Assembly (NCBI RefSeq): GCF_002043005.1 | Contig: NZ_CP020330.1 | Coordinates: 1,324,501 to 1,388,500 of the forward strand | Origin: Martelella mediterranea DSM 17316 | Lineage (GTDB): Bacteria > Pseudomonadota > Alphaproteobacteria > Rhizobiales > Rhizobiaceae | Direction of reading: 5' to 3' | DNA length: 64,000 nt | Shown here: positions 44,670 through 54,189 of the stretch, piece after piece | How the letters are laid out: every line of letters begins with the position of its first letter | How positions within the stretch are numbered: position 1 is the stretch's first letter | The notes under the pieces: generated by a model | Told to the model about the DNA's origin: nothing | The model's input: only the letters and a program-made list of their open reading frames with translations | Database searches by the model: none | Position numbers and translations under genes: made by a program

Positions 44670-45614
44670 ATGAAATGGCTTGCAGCAACCGCCATCGCTG
44701 CCATGGCGCTTTCCACCTCCGTATATGCGCAGGAAACCAAGGTCGCCGTCGGCCTTTCCGGCTGGACCGGCTTTGCGCCGCTTACGCTCGCCAAGGAAGC
44801 GGGCATTTTTGAAAAGAACGGGCTCGATGTCGAACTGGTGAAGATTCCGCAGGCGAGCCGCCATCTGGCGCTGGCCTCCGGCGACATCCAGTGCGCGGCG
44901 ACCACGGTCGAGACCTGGATCGTCTGGGCTGCCGCCGGGGTTCCGACGACGCAGATCTTCCAGCTCGACAAGTCCCACGGCGCCGATGGCATGGTTGTGC
45001 GCAACGAGATCGAATCGATCGCCGATCTGAAGGGCAAGACCGTCGCGGCCTCCGCACCCGGCACCTCGCCCTATTTCTATCTCGCCTGGATCCTCAAGGA
45101 AAACGGCATGACAATGGACGACGTCAAGGTCGTCAACCTCGAACCGGGCCCGGCCGCCCAGGCCTTCATCGCCGGCCAGAACGATGCGGCGATGACCTAT
45201 GAACCCTATCTCTCGTCGGTGCGCGAGGCGCCCGACGCTGGCAAGATCATTGCCACCACGCTCGATTATCCGGCGGTCATGGACACGTTCGGCTGCACGC
45301 CTGCCTTTCTTGAGGAGAACCCGGACGCTGCCAAGGCGCTTGCCACCTCCTATTACGAGGCGCTGGACATGATCGCGGCCGAGCCCGAAAAATCCTATGA
45401 GATCATGGGCGCTGACGTGAACCAGTCGGGCGAACAGTTCGCCGGCTCGGCGCAGTATCTCGAATGGCAGGACCGCGATGCGGCGATCGCCTTCTTCGGC
45501 GGCGAGTTCAACGATTTCTCCGCCGATGCCGCGCAATTGCTGCTCGATGCCGGCGTGATCCGCGAAATCCCGGATCTTTCGAACCTCGCCGATCCGTCGT
45601 TTATCCAGGAATAG
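44670..45614 (+). CDS. ABC transporter substrate-binding protein (NitT/TauT type), hut-linked
   Basis: This 314-residue periplasmic protein has a signal peptide M-K-W-L-A-A-T-A-I-A-A-M-A-L-S-T-S-V-Y-A. The NMT1/SsuA-like fold then shows A-K-E-A-G-I-F-E-K-N-G-L-D-V-E-L, I-A-D-L-K-G-K-T-V-A and D-A-A-M-T-Y-E-P-Y. This family usually carries taurine, nitrate, sulfonates or pyrimidine precursors. Its place between hutF and hutC, with a HutC-like site in front, suggests histidine, urocanate or a related imidazole. AAGGGGA lies before the ATG. A palindromic repeat follows. Confidence 0.88.
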   Translation: MKWLAATAIAAMALSTSVYAQETKVAVGLSGWTGFAPLTLAKEAGIFEKNGLDVELVKIPQASRHLALASGDIQCAATTVETWIVWAAAGVPTTQIFQLDKSHGADGMVVRNEIESIADLKGKTVAASAPGTSPYFYLAWILKENGMTMDDVKVVNLEPGPAAQAFIAGQNDAAMTYEPYLSSVREAPDAGKIIATTLDYPAVMDTFGCTPAFLEENPDAAKALATSYYEALDMIAAEPEKSYEIMGADVNQSGEQFAGSAQYLEWQDRDAAIAFFGGEFNDFSADAAQLLLDAGVIREIPDLSNLADPSFIQE

Positions 45615-45637
45615 ACTGGCCGCATAGCCCCCGATCA

Positions 45638-45774
45638 ATCTCCCCCCTTGAGGGGGAGATGTCGCGAAAGCGACAGAGAGGGGTAATGGGCATAAGCCGC
45701 ATACTCCGAATTCGCAGAGAGGGTTCACCCCTCTCTGCCCCTGTCGGGGCATCTCCCCCTCAAGGGGGGAGATT
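45638..45774. repeat. Palindromic intergenic repeat, copy 2 (RIME-like)
   Basis: This copy has the same terminal inverted repeats as copy 1 but a different central segment (AATGGGCATAAGCCGC), shared with copy 3. It occupies most of the 234-bp gap between the binding-protein and permease genes of the hut-linked transporter, inside what should be one transcript. Confidence 0.9.
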
Positions 45775-45848
45775 GTCGGGAGTGCGTGGCGATGTCATTT
45801 TAACAAAACCACCACCGCATTCCTTCGCCACCCAAACACGGAGACCCG

Positions 45849-46622
45849 ATGAAACCGCTTGAGCCTATCAGCCCGAAGCTCAGATTGTCGCTTGGCATCC
45901 TGTTCTTCGTGATCTTTTTTGCCGGCTGGTCGTTCGCGACCTTTGGCGGTTTCGTGTCGAAGACGTTTCTGGCCGATCCGATCACCATGATGAAAGACGG
46001 CTGGTGGCTCTTGTCGAAGCGCGGCTTCCTCGGCGATATCGGCATCACCGTCTGGCGCGTGGTCGGCGGTTTTGTGCTGGCTTCCGTCATTGCCGTGCCG
46101 GTCGGCATCGCCATGGGGGCCTACAAGCCGATCGAGGCGCTGCTCGAGCCATTCGTCTCGTTTGCCCGCTACCTGCCGGCCTCGGCCTTCGTGCCGCTCC
46201 TGATCCTGTGGGCCGGCATCGGCGAAATGCAGAAACTGCTGGTGATCTTCATCGGCGCGGTGTTTCAGATCATCCTGATGGTCGCGGTCTATGTCGCCAA
46301 TACCAGGCGCGATCTGGTCGAGGCGGCGTATACGCTGGGCGCGTCCGACCGTGGCATCGTCCGGCGCGTGCTGCTGCCTGCTTCGGCCCCCGATATCGCC
46401 GAGACGCTGCGGCTCGTGCTCGGCTGGGCCTGGACCTATGTGATCGTCGCCGAGCTGATCGGCGCCTCGTCCGGCATCGGCTACATGATCATCAATTCGC
46501 AGGCGCTGATGGCGACCGGGCAGATCATCTTCGGCATCATCGTCATCGGCGTGATCGGCCTTATCTCGGACTTTGCCTTCAAGCTGGCGAACCGCCATCT
46601 CTTCGCCTGGAGGTTCGCATGA
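45849..46622 (+). CDS. ABC transporter permease (NitT/TauT type), hut-linked
   Basis: This is a 257-residue inner-membrane permease with about six helices. The cytoplasmic coupling loop is D-L-V-E-A-A-Y-T-L-G-A-S-D-R-G-I, near residues 157-172. It would work with the ATPase that starts in its stop codon (ATGA overlap at 46619) and the binding protein upstream. GGAG lies before the ATG. Confidence 0.92.
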   Translation: MKPLEPISPKLRLSLGILFFVIFFAGWSFATFGGFVSKTFLADPITMMKDGWWLLSKRGFLGDIGITVWRVVGGFVLASVIAVPVGIAMGAYKPIEALLEPFVSFARYLPASAFVPLLILWAGIGEMQKLLVIFIGAVFQIILMVAVYVANTRRDLVEAAYTLGASDRGIVRRVLLPASAPDIAETLRLVLGWAWTYVIVAELIGASSGIGYMIINSQALMATGQIIFGIIVIGVIGLISDFAFKLANRHLFAWRFA

Positions 46623-47410
46623 GCGCGCCGGAACTCGAAGTCAAAGGCGTGTCGCGGGTCTTTCCCGGGCGGCGGGGCGCTAAGCCGGTGCAGGCGCTGT
46701 CGCCGACGGACCTGACGCTTGAAAAGAACGATTTCGTCACCATCCTCGGCCCGTCCGGCTGCGGCAAGTCGACACTTCTGCGCATCGTCGCCGGTCTCGA
46801 CAGGCCGACCACCGGGGCCGTCTATCTGGAAGGCAGGGAGATCAAGGGGCCGGGCGCCGATCGCGGCATGGTGTTCCAGTCCTATACGCTGTTTCCATGG
46901 CTGACGATCCGCGAGAATGTCGGCTTCGGCCTGCGCGAAAAGGGCATGAAGGCATCGGCCATCAAGGAGACGGTCGATCTCTATCTCGATCGCGTCGGCC
47001 TTTCCGCCTTTGCCGAACATTGGCCGAAGCAGCTTTCGGGCGGCATGCAGCAGCGGACCGCGATCGCCCGCGCGCTCGCCAACGACCCGAAGATCCTGCT
47101 TCTCGACGAGCCGTTCGGCGCGCTCGATAACCAGACCCGCGGGCTGATGCAGGAACTTCTGCTCGGCATCTGGGAGCGGGAGAAGAAGACGGTGATCTTT
47201 GTCACCCACGATATCGAGGAGGCGGTGTTCATGGCCTCGCGCGTCGTCACCATGTCGGCGCGGCCGGGGCGGATTTCGTCGATCACCCCCGTCGATTTTC
47301 CACATCCGCGCGATTATCGCCTGAAGGCCGATCCGGAATTCGCGAAGCTCCGGATGCAGCTCACCGAGGAAATCCGCGCCGAGGTGATTGCCGCGGCGAG
47401 CCGGGGCTGA
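46619..47410 (+). CDS. ABC transporter ATP-binding protein (NitT/TauT type), hut-linked
   Basis: This is a 263-residue ATPase with Walker A L-G-P-S-G-C-G-K-S-T, signature L-S-G-G-M-Q-Q-R-T-A-I-A-R-A-L, Walker B I-L-L-L-D-E-P-F-G-A-L-D and the switch H in F-V-T-H-D-I-E-E-A. The SsuB/TauB-like D-I-E-E-A-V sequence fits the NitT/TauT class. hutC starts 2 bp after its stop, so regulator and transporter are co-transcribed. The same frame is open upstream within the permease gene, but that part is a shadow. Confidence 0.94.
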   Translation: MSAPELEVKGVSRVFPGRRGAKPVQALSPTDLTLEKNDFVTILGPSGCGKSTLLRIVAGLDRPTTGAVYLEGREIKGPGADRGMVFQSYTLFPWLTIRENVGFGLREKGMKASAIKETVDLYLDRVGLSAFAEHWPKQLSGGMQQRTAIARALANDPKILLLDEPFGALDNQTRGLMQELLLGIWEREKKTVIFVTHDIEEAVFMASRVVTMSARPGRISSITPVDFPHPRDYRLKADPEFAKLRMQLTEEIRAEVIAAASRG

Positions 47411-47412
47411 GA

Positions 47413-48144
47413 ATGGCCGAGGAAAGCCGTCCGCTGGCGCTGCATGCCCGCATCGAACGTGAGGTCGAGGATCGTATCCTCTCCGGGGAATGGCCGCCCG
47501 GCACACGCATCCCGTTCGAGCACGAGTTGACGGCGCATTACGGCTGCTCGCGCATGACGGTCAACAAGGCGCTGTCGCAGCTCGTGAAGAAGGGGCTGAT
47601 CGAGCGACGGCGCAAATCGGGCTCCTATGTCCGCCAGCCGGAAGTGCTGTCCGCCGTCATGGAAATCCACCAGCTCGAGCGCGAGGTGCGCGCGCTTGGC
47701 CTTGCCTATGCCTTCCGGCTGATCGAGGCCACGGAGCGCAGCGCGGGCGAGGCCGATCGCAAGCGGCTCCTGCTGTCGGCGCCGGCGGCGGTGATGCATA
47801 TCCGCGGCATCCACAGCGCCGGCAGCCGCCCCTTCTGTCTCGAAGATCGCCTGATCAGCCTTGAGGAAGTGCCGCAGGCGCGGGCGGCGGATTTTTCGAA
47901 GTATCCGCCTGGCTCCTGGCTCTTGGAGCAGGTGCCGTGGAGCGCCGCCGAACATCGCATCAATGCCGTCGGCGCGGGCCGAGCCGAGGCCGAGCTGCTC
48001 GATCTGCGCGAAGGCGCGCCCTGCCTGGTGATTGCCCGGCGGACATGGAATGCCAGCGGGTCGATCACCCAGGTCAACCTTACCTATCCCGGCGACATGC
48101 ACACGCTCGTCGCCGAGTTTTCGCCATCGGGCAGGGCGGGGTAG
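47413..48144 (+). CDS. hutC: Histidine utilisation repressor, GntR/HutC family
   Basis: HutC represses hut genes and is released by urocanate in characterised systems. The 243-residue protein has an N-terminal GntR winged helix (L-T-A-H-Y-G-C-S-R-M-T-V-N-K-A-L-S-Q-L) and a C-terminal UTRA ligand domain (about 90-240). Two matching palindromes in this window (43105 and 44587) are likely targets. It is the last gene of the transporter operon, so it would repress its own expression. Confidence 0.93.
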   Translation: MAEESRPLALHARIEREVEDRILSGEWPPGTRIPFEHELTAHYGCSRMTVNKALSQLVKKGLIERRRKSGSYVRQPEVLSAVMEIHQLEREVRALGLAYAFRLIEATERSAGEADRKRLLLSAPAAVMHIRGIHSAGSRPFCLEDRLISLEEVPQARAADFSKYPPGSWLLEQVPWSAAEHRINAVGAGRAEAELLDLREGAPCLVIARRTWNASGSITQVNLTYPGDMHTLVAEFSPSGRAG

Positions 48145-48173
48145 GCCCGAACGGGGGAAGCGGCGACCGCTTC

Positions 48174-48809
48174 TCAGTGCGCGGACGACATGTCGCCCAG
48201 CACGGCCTTGTCGGCGACCGTGGAATCCGGGTTGAGCGTGTAGACGATGGGAACGCCGGTCGCGAGGTTGAGCTTCAGGATTTCCTCCTTGCTCATCCTG
48301 TCGAGGATCATGATCAGCGCGCGCAGCGAATTCCCGTGGGCTGCGACCAGCACCTTTTCGCCCCTGAGCACGCGCGGCAGGATGTCGGTCAGGTAATAGG
48401 GCCAGACCCGCGCGCCAGTGTCCTTCAGGCTCTCGCCGCCGGGCGGCGGCACGTCATAGGACCGGCGCCAGATATGGACCTGTTCCTCGCCCCATTTCTT
48501 GCGGGCGTCGTCCTTGTTGAGGCCGGCGAGATCGCCATAGTCGCGCTCGTTGATCGCCTCGTCCTTGACGGTCTCGAGGTCGGATTGTCCGATCTCGTCA
48601 AGAATGATCTGGCAGGTGTTTTGGGCGCGGATGAGGTTCGAGGTGAAGGCGATGTCGAACTTGATTCCGGTTTCGGCCAGCGCCTTGGCGCCGGCAAGGG
48701 CCTCGGCCCTTCCCTGATCGGTGAGATCAGGATCCTTCCAGCCGGTGAAAAGGTTCTTCAGGTTCCATTCGCTTTGGCCGTGACGGACCAGAACCAGCGT
48801 TCCGCTCAT
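48174..48809 (-). CDS. gpmA: 2,3-bisphosphoglycerate-dependent phosphoglycerate mutase
   Basis: GpmA interconverts 3- and 2-phosphoglycerate in the lower glycolytic/Entner-Doudoroff path. The 211-residue protein has [12 protein letters not shown], with the phosphohistidine H10 in the RHG motif, then F-T-G-W-K-D and [10 protein letters not shown]. It is a bit shorter than the E. coli enzyme (about 250) but typical of rhizobia. It converges with hutC and is preceded by dapB on the same strand, 19 bp away. Confidence 0.95.
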   Translation of the reverse strand: MSGTLVLVRHGQSEWNLKNLFTGWKDPDLTDQGRAEALAGAKALAETGIKFDIAFTSNLIRAQNTCQIILDEIGQSDLETVKDEAINERDYGDLAGLNKDDARKKWGEEQVHIWRRSYDVPPPGGESLKDTGARVWPYYLTDILPRVLRGEKVLVAAHGNSLRALIMILDRMSKEEILKLNLATGVPIVYTLNPDSTVADKAVLGDMSSAH

Positions 48810-48828
48810 AAGATCAAATCCTTCGTTG

Positions 48829-49650
48829 CTATTTGGAAAGCCCGAGCACGTCGAGCATGGAATAAAGTCCGGGTTTCTGGTCGCGCGCCCATAGCGCCGC
48901 CGCGACCGCGCCGCGGGCGAAGATGCTGCGGTCGGTGGCCTTGTGCGTCAGGCTCACGGTCTCGCCCTCGCCGGCCAGCAGCACGGAATGCTCGCCGACC
49001 ACCGAGCCGCCGCGCAGCGTGGCAAAGCCGATCGTGCCTTCTTCGCGCGCGCCGGTATGGCCGTCGCGCACCTTCACGGCCTTGTCCTTCAGCGAGACGC
49101 CGCGCCCTTCGGCGGCGGCCTCGCCCAGAAGCAGCGCGGTGCCGGAGGGGGCATCGACCTTGTGGCGGTGGTGCATTTCCAGCACCTCGATATCCCAGCC
49201 CCTGGCCGACAAGGCTGCTGCAGCCTCTTTCACCAGAACACCGAGAAGATTGACGCCGAGGCTCATATTGCCGGATTTGACGATCCGGGCGTGGCGGCTT
49301 GCCGCCTTCACTTTGGCCTCGTCCTCCTCCGACATGCCGGTGGTGCCGATGACATGGACGATGCGCGCCTGGGCGGCCAGCTCTGCATATTCGACGGAGG
49401 CGGCAGGCACGGTAAAGTCGAGCACGCCATCGGCATCGACAAAGGCCTTCAGCGGATCGTCGGTGATCGCGACGCCAAGCTCGCCGACGCCGGCAAGAAC
49501 GCCGGCATCCTTGCCAAGCGCCGGACTGTCGGGCCGGTCGATCGCGGCGTGCAGCACGGCGCCTTCGGTCTCGCAGATGACGCGGATGAGGGTCTGGCCC
49601 ATCCGTCCGCTGGCGCCCACGACGACGAGCTTCATTGCCGGAGAATTCAT
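48829..49650 (-). CDS. dapB: 4-hydroxy-tetrahydrodipicolinate reductase
   Basis: DapB reduces the dapA product on the way to diaminopimelate and lysine. The 273-residue protein has a nucleotide motif [11 protein letters not shown], the active-site segment E-M-H-H-R-H-K at 158-164, and K-V-D-A-P-S-G-T-A. Its closeness to gpmA (19 bp) suggests co-transcription, a pairing often found in rhizobia. Confidence 0.96.
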   Translation of the reverse strand: MNSPAMKLVVVGASGRMGQTLIRVICETEGAVLHAAIDRPDSPALGKDAGVLAGVGELGVAITDDPLKAFVDADGVLDFTVPAASVEYAELAAQARIVHVIGTTGMSEEDEAKVKAASRHARIVKSGNMSLGVNLLGVLVKEAAAALSARGWDIEVLEMHHRHKVDAPSGTALLLGEAAAEGRGVSLKDKAVKVRDGHTGAREEGTIGFATLRGGSVVGEHSVLLAGEGETVSLTHKATDRSIFARGAVAAALWARDQKPGLYSMLDVLGLSK

Positions 49651-49785
49651 ACGTCTTCCTGGTATTTTCGATTTACGGCGACCCCGCCGCAGGTGAATGC
49701 TGCGGGGCAGGCAGACCTTATTGCAAGCTTCCCGTGAAGGAAAGATCGGCAGAGGGGAAATCGCTCTGATTGCTTTGCTTGCGCC

Positions 49786-50808
49786 TCAAACCCGCCAGCG
49801 GCGGCCGTCGAGGGCGAGGCCGAAGCGGGTGGGGGTGCGGGCGAAGCTGGAAAGGCCAGCAAGGGCTGCCAGCGGATGGGTCACGACATAGGTCGGAATC
49901 GCTTCCAGAAGCTTGGTGTGCGGGGCCTTGTCCTCGAAGGCGGCGCGGAATTCCGGCTTTTTCAGCGCCGGCAGGATTTTCTGCGAGATGCCGCCGGCGA
50001 GATAGACGCCGCCGCGCGCCATGAACACCATGGCCATGTCGCCGGCGAGGCGGCCGAGATAGGTGGCAAACAGCGTGAGGGTTTCGACCGCTTGGCGGTC
50101 GGTGCCGTCAAGCCCGTGCTGGCTGACATCCTTTGGCTCATACGGTTTCGGCGCGATGCCGTCGGCGGCGCAGATGGCGTTATAGAGGTTCACCATGCCG
50201 CGGCCGCACAGGATCTGCTCGGCCGCCACCCGGCCCTCGATCGTCTTGATATGGGGGAAAACCTCGTAGTCGCGCGCGGTGCGCGGGCCGACATCGATAT
50301 GTCCGCCCTCGCCGGGAACCGGTATCCAGCGCTCCTCGGCATGAACGAGGCCGGCGACCCCGAGACCGGTGCCGGGGCCGAGCACGACCCGCGAGGCGAG
50401 CATCTTGTCCGGCCGGTCGCCGATCGGCTCGCGAAACTCGTCCGGCATGTTGGCGATCGCCAGCGCCTGGGCCTCGAAATCATTGATGACGATGACGTCG
50501 ACAAGGCCAAGATGGGCGATCATGTCGCGCGGCTTCACCACCCAGTCGCAATTGGTCAGCGGAATCTCATCGCCCCGGATCGGGCCGGCGACCGCGAGGA
50601 TCGCGCTTCGCGGCTGCAGCGAGGACTTGTCCATCACCGCCGCCTGGATCGCGTCGCCGATCGTGGCGAAATCGGCGGTGTGGACGATAGGGAAGTCGCG
50701 CGGCTCGGCATAGGGATCGACCACCAACGAAAACCGGGCGTTGGTGCCGCCGATATCGCCGATCAGGATGGGGAAGGCTAGCGGTTGGTCGAGCGGAATT
50801 CTGGCCAT
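49786..50808 (-). CDS. glk: Glucokinase
   Basis: Glk phosphorylates glucose with ATP, supplying Zwf. The 340-residue protein belongs to the non-ROK bacterial glucokinase family, with the phosphate-binding [10 protein letters not shown] near residues 17-26. V-I-N-D-F-E-A-Q-A carries the catalytic Asp, and [11 protein letters not shown] and G-G-I-S-Q-K-I follow. ATG 50808 gives the normal N-terminus. An open extension to 50853 is not conserved-looking. It would handle glucose freed by AglA. Confidence 0.95.
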   Translation of the reverse strand: MARIPLDQPLAFPILIGDIGGTNARFSLVVDPYAEPRDFPIVHTADFATIGDAIQAAVMDKSSLQPRSAILAVAGPIRGDEIPLTNCDWVVKPRDMIAHLGLVDVIVINDFEAQALAIANMPDEFREPIGDRPDKMLASRVVLGPGTGLGVAGLVHAEERWIPVPGEGGHIDVGPRTARDYEVFPHIKTIEGRVAAEQILCGRGMVNLYNAICAADGIAPKPYEPKDVSQHGLDGTDRQAVETLTLFATYLGRLAGDMAMVFMARGGVYLAGGISQKILPALKKPEFRAAFEDKAPHTKLLEAIPTYVVTHPLAALAGLSSFARTPTRFGLALDGRRWRV

Positions 50809-50943
50809 GGTGTTTCCCGTTATGTGAGGCGTTGCGCCTGTGCTTCCGTGCAATCCCGGACGGCGAGCCGTTATCCACCTCGACTGAGAGGCCCGGCTTT
50901 TCGGATTTCCTACATCAGTTCAAATCGGTTTGGAAGGGTCGGT

Positions 50944-51960
50944 TCACCCTCTTGGTCTCTGTGTCGGCACGGGGCCGATCTCGGGCCATGGCGCGAGCGG
51001 CGGCAGCGGGATTGCCGGCGTCAGCGCGGCCTGCGGCAGTTCGGCTGGTGCCGGCGCATCGAGCACGGCCGTGCAGGCCGCCGGTAGGTCGGACATGATG
51101 GTGTAGCTCGGCCGGGTCGGTTTCGGCGGCGGCTTTGCGGGTTCTTCGGGCGGTTTTTCAGGCTTTGCGGGCGCCCAGGGTTCGTCGGAAAGCCACCAGG
51201 CGAGGTTCGCGCCGCAGCCGTCATCCGCCATGTCCACCCGGTTCTGCGGGTCGCAGTCGGGTGAGCCGGGGCGGCAGAACAGGCGGATGTGGAAATGGTA
51301 GTGATGGCCGTAATAGGGCCGCACCTTGGCAAGGTTTGCGCGTTCCCCCTTCCAGTCGTCGCAGAGCGCCTTCTTGATGCCGGGATGGACGAAGATGCGC
51401 TGCACCTCCGGATAGCTCGCCGCCCGCATGATCAGGCGCTCGTGGGCCGGGGTGAATTTCTCCGGATCGACGAACAGCGTGCCGTCGTTCTTCAGCACGG
51501 ATTGAGCGGAGATGTCTTCCCGTTCGCGTAGCGTCAGTCGCCGGTCGGGCATCGGGTTCAGCCAGATATCGGCGTCGAGCCCCACCTGATGCGAGGCGTG
51601 GCCGGAGAGCATCGGTCCGCCGCGCGGCTGGGAGATATCGCCGACCAGCAGCCCCGGCCAGCCATCATATTGCGCGGCCTCGCGCGACAGTTTCTTGATC
51701 AGCGCGATGGTATCGGGGTGGCCGAAGCGGCGGTTGCGCGAAAGCCGCATCGCCTGCCATGTCGGCCCGTCGATCGGCAGCGCCTCGGCGCCGGCGAGGC
51801 AGCCCTTGGAATAAAAGCCGATCGATTGCGGCTCACCGGCGGTCGGCGCGGCTTCCGACGCGAACAGCACCTTGGCGGGCGGCGGGAAATCCTCGGCAAT
51901 AGCGGAAGATGCCGCCATCGCAAGGGCGAGGACCGCGGACAGGGCTTTGATCCACCGCAT
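50944..51960 (-). CDS. mepA: Penicillin-insensitive murein endopeptidase
   Basis: MepA is a periplasmic LAS-type zinc peptidase that cuts D-Ala-DAP cross-links in peptidoglycan. The 338-residue precursor has a signal peptide ending A-S-S-A-I-A-E. Metal ligands are visible in S-G-H-A-S-H-Q-V-G-L-D-A-D (H124 and D131) and G-H-H-Y-H-F-H-I-R (H222/H224). After residue ~255 comes a proline-rich linker and a tail not found in the E. coli enzyme. Confidence 0.93.
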   Translation of the reverse strand: MRWIKALSAVLALAMAASSAIAEDFPPPAKVLFASEAAPTAGEPQSIGFYSKGCLAGAEALPIDGPTWQAMRLSRNRRFGHPDTIALIKKLSREAAQYDGWPGLLVGDISQPRGGPMLSGHASHQVGLDADIWLNPMPDRRLTLREREDISAQSVLKNDGTLFVDPEKFTPAHERLIMRAASYPEVQRIFVHPGIKKALCDDWKGERANLAKVRPYYGHHYHFHIRLFCRPGSPDCDPQNRVDMADDGCGANLAWWLSDEPWAPAKPEKPPEEPAKPPPKPTRPSYTIMSDLPAACTAVLDAPAPAELPQAALTPAIPLPPLAPWPEIGPVPTQRPRG

Positions 51961-52118
51961 GCTGTTGCTCCCTCCATGCCGCGCGTTCCGGCCGAAACGA
52001 CAGGCGCAAAACCCGCTGCCACCATGTTTTCACGAAATGGCCACTTGTGCACCCATGCCGATATTTGCTTATTCTTGTTGCTGAAACGAGAAAAGCAAGC
52101 ACGCAGAAGGCAAAAACC

Positions 52119-53948
52119 ATGTGGATAAAGGCTGCTCGGGCGATCGTGATCGCAGTCGCGGGGCTTTCGGCCCCCGCTGTTCTGGCTGAGGACAATGGCG
52201 GCGGCGACTGGCATTATGCCACGGCGCTGACCGGGAGCCCGCAATACGCGCAGGATTTCGCGCATTTCGACTACGCCAATCCGGATGCGCCGAAGGGCGG
52301 CGAGCTGAAGCTTTCGGCGACCGGCACCTTCGATTCGCTCAATCCCGTGCCCTATGGCGGCAACAAGGCGATCGGTCTCGGACTGGTGTTCGAAACGCTG
52401 ATGACGTCTTCGGAAGACGAGATCAACGCGATGTACGGCCTTCTGGCCGAAGGTTTCCGCTACCCCGAGGACCTGTCCTCGGTCACCTACAGGCTGAATC
52501 CGGAAGCGAAATTTTCCGACGGCGAGCCGGTGACGCCGGAAGACGTCGTGTTCTCCTTCGACAGCTTCAAGGCGCTGAACGCCCAATATGCGAATTACTA
52601 CCGCCATGTGACCAGCGCCGAGGCGACCGGCGAGCGCGAGGTAACGTTCCATTTCGACGAAACCGGAAACCGCGAACTGCCGCAGATCGTCGGCCAGCTT
52701 CTCGTCCTGCCCAAACACTGGTTCGAGGATGAGGATGGCACTGTCGTCCACGATATCTCGGCAAGCACGCTGGAAAAGATTGTGGGCTCGGGCCCCTATG
52801 TGGTCGACACCGTCAATCCGGGCTCGTCGATCACCTATCGCCTGAACGACGATTATTGGGGCAGGGACCTCAACGTCAACGTCGGGCGCAACAATTTCGG
52901 CACGGTGAAATATCTCTACTTCGCCGATCTCGACGTCGCCTTCGAGGCCTTCCGCGCCGGCACCTTCGATTTCTGGGTCGAGACCCGGGCCAAGCGCTGG
53001 GCGACCGGCTATAATTTCCCGGCGGTGAAGGACGGTGACGTCACCCGCGAGGCGGTGCCCAATCCGCTGCGCACCGCCGGCATCATGCAGGCTCTGGTGC
53101 CCAACAACCGCCGCGCGCCGTTCGATGACAAGCGGGTGCGCGAGGCGCTGATCTACGCCTTCGATTTCGAGACGATCAACAAGAACCAGTTGAGCGACGC
53201 CTATGCGCGCGACAATTCCTTCTGGTTCGGAACCGATCTGGCCTCATCCGGCCTGCCCAAGGGCGAGGAATTGCAGATCCTCGATTCCGTGCGCGATCTC
53301 GTGCCGCCGGACGTGTTCAACAAGGCCAACAAGCTGCCGGTGGGCGGCACGCAGGAGGAGGCGCGCGCCAACTTGCAAAAGGCTTTCGAGCTTCTGAGAG
53401 AGGCCGGATTTGAAAGACAGGGCGGCAAGCTGGTCAACAGCGAGACCGGCGAACCCTTCGCCTTCGAAATCCTGCTTGATAATCCCACCCTTCAGGTCGT
53501 CGTGTTGCCCTATGTCGAAAACCTGCGCAAGCTCGGCATCGACGCGACGGTCCGCGTTGTCGACACCTCGCAATACCAGAACCGGGTGAATGACTTCGAC
53601 TATGACATGATCTGGGAACTCTGGGCGCAGTCGCTGAGCCCGGGCAACGAGCAGTTCAATTACTGGGGTTCGCAATCGGCCGACCAGCCGGGCTCGGAAA
53701 ACTATGCCGGCATTTCCGACCCCGGCGTCGACGCGCTGATCCAGAAAATCGTGTTCGCCGATGACCGCGACACGCTGGTCGCCGCCACCAAGGCGCTCGA
53801 CCGGGTGCTGCTCGCCAATGACTATATCATCCCGCTCTACTATTCGCGCGACTACCGCATCGCCTACTGGAACAGGATCACCCACGGCGAATTCCCCGAA
53901 TACGGCCTCGACTTCCCCGCCGGCTGGTGGTCGACGGAGGCGGAATGA
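52119..53948 (+). CDS. yejA: Peptide-type ABC transporter substrate-binding protein (YejA-like)
   Basis: This is a 609-residue periplasmic family-5 binding protein with a signal peptide ending P-A-V-L-A-E-D. The N-terminal W-H-Y-A-T-A-L-T-G-S-P-Q-Y-A-Q-D-F-A-H-F-D-Y-A-N segment marks the YejA group, which imports oligopeptides including microcin C in E. coli. AGAAGG lies upstream of ATG 52119. The open frame reaches 52047 without coding character. A palindromic repeat separates it from yejB. Confidence 0.92.
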   Translation: MWIKAARAIVIAVAGLSAPAVLAEDNGGGDWHYATALTGSPQYAQDFAHFDYANPDAPKGGELKLSATGTFDSLNPVPYGGNKAIGLGLVFETLMTSSEDEINAMYGLLAEGFRYPEDLSSVTYRLNPEAKFSDGEPVTPEDVVFSFDSFKALNAQYANYYRHVTSAEATGEREVTFHFDETGNRELPQIVGQLLVLPKHWFEDEDGTVVHDISASTLEKIVGSGPYVVDTVNPGSSITYRLNDDYWGRDLNVNVGRNNFGTVKYLYFADLDVAFEAFRAGTFDFWVETRAKRWATGYNFPAVKDGDVTREAVPNPLRTAGIMQALVPNNRRAPFDDKRVREALIYAFDFETINKNQLSDAYARDNSFWFGTDLASSGLPKGEELQILDSVRDLVPPDVFNKANKLPVGGTQEEARANLQKAFELLREAGFERQGGKLVNSETGEPFAFEILLDNPTLQVVVLPYVENLRKLGIDATVRVVDTSQYQNRVNDFDYDMIWELWAQSLSPGNEQFNYWGSQSADQPGSENYAGISDPGVDALIQKIVFADDRDTLVAATKALDRVLLANDYIIPLYYSRDYRIAYWNRITHGEFPEYGLDFPAGWWSTEAE

Positions 53949-54009
53949 GGGTGCGGTTTGGCGGCGGCGTAGTGGATTTTTTGCGCAAGAACATCCAAGA
54001 CCTCCAAAC

Positions 54010-54147
54010 AATCTCCCCCCTTGAGGGGGAGATGTCGCGAACGCGACAGAGAGGGGTAATGGGCATAAGCCGCTCGCTCCGAATTTGCCGAAACGGTTCA
54101 CCCCTCTCTGCCCCTGTCGGGGCATCTCCCCCTCAAGGGGGGAGATT
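54010..54147. repeat. Palindromic intergenic repeat, copy 3 (RIME-like)
   Basis: This is a third copy of the 138-bp element, sharing its AATGGGCATAAGCCGC centre with copy 2. It lies in the 241-bp gap between yejA and yejB, 61 bp after the yejA stop, so again between a binding-protein gene and its permease gene. Confidence 0.9.
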
Positions 54148-54189
54148 GAGGGGGGCTATGCGGTCAGGCTCTGTCAGAGGACACGCCTG

